Shown in pieces: positions 6,246 through 6,278 of a stretch of 6,278 nt of DNA; within the stretch, counting starts at the first letter, position 1; the number at the start of each line of letters is the position of its first letter. This DNA comes from Planctomycetota bacterium (GTDB lineage: Bacteria > Planctomycetota > Phycisphaerae > UBA1845 > CAIVHJ01): NCBI GenBank assembly GCA_022565195.1, contig JADFJZ010000094.1, positions 1 to 6,278 of the forward strand, given 5' to 3'. Made by a program: the position numbers and the translations under genes. The notes beneath the pieces were generated by a model. The model made no database searches, was not told where the DNA came from, and saw nothing but the letters and a program-made list of their open reading frames with translations.

Positions 6246-6278
6246 ATGAACACGAAGCGTAACCTCATAAGTATCAAG
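6246..6278 (+). CDS. Start of an unidentified gene (first 11 codons)
   Basis: ATG at 6246 is preceded by AAGGAG at 6231-6236 with a 9-nt spacer, the strongest ribosome binding site in the window. The visible residues are MNTKRNLISIK, and the frame is open to the window edge. A basic start followed by hydrophobic residues could open a signal peptide, but 11 residues cannot show this. It has its own upstream region of 286 bases with sigma-54-like sites, a palindrome and direct repeats. It is therefore probably a separately regulated gene and a candidate target of the activators here. No function can be assigned. Confidence 0.6.
   Translation, partial: MNTKRNLISIK

Noticed and set aside
5744..6277. 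A 177-codon minus-strand frame covering the right intergenic stretch
   Set aside because: Half of it is antisense to the helix-turn-helix of the activator and it crosses the palindrome and the strong ribosome binding site of the last gene. No domain is recognisable.

Overview
The window comes from a bacterium with moderately GC-rich DNA, clear Shine-Dalgarno sites and heavy use of sigma-54. It carries two sigma-54 activators, a membrane- or periplasm-exposed c-type cytochrome and a soluble globin-type sensor kinase. This suggests a Gram-negative respiratory lineage such as Planctomycetota, Nitrospirota or a deltaproteobacterial group. The cytochrome wording around 'RPRDFR' reminds me of planctomycete cytochromes, but the sequence alone does not fix the taxon. 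No mobile elements, RNA genes or CRISPR arrays were seen.

Layout. Bases 1-819 (minus strand) hold most of a diheme cytochrome c gene that runs off the left edge. It is read divergently from the next operon across a 214-base spacer (820-1033). On the minus strand of that spacer, at 898-883, is a near-consensus sigma-54 promoter (TGGCAT-N5-TTGCT) pointing at the cytochrome. Bases 1034-2323 (plus) encode a soluble protoglobin-coupled histidine kinase. Its stop overlaps the start of an NtrC-type response regulator (2320-3705) in an ATGA junction. After a 133-base spacer with a second, weaker sigma-54-like site, bases 3839-5959 encode an FhlA-like activator: two GAF domains, an AAA+ domain and a Fis-type helix-turn-helix, starting at TTG. 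Bases 5960-6245 contain no gene that I can support. They hold a weak hairpin, a perfect 16-bp palindrome, a 10-bp direct repeat with 20-bp period and two weak sigma-54-like sites. At 6246 the first 11 codons of another plus-strand gene begin behind a strong ribosome binding site.

Working model (inference). The kinase senses O2, NO or redox state through a globin heme and phosphorylates the NtrC-type regulator. The regulator then activates sigma-54 transcription of the divergent diheme cytochrome, adjusting electron transport to the signal. The second activator, which has GAF sensors and no receiver domain, may add another input for itself or for the downstream gene at 6246. The best-supported parts are the domain assignments and the sigma-54 promoter ahead of the cytochrome. 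The regulatory wiring is a hypothesis.
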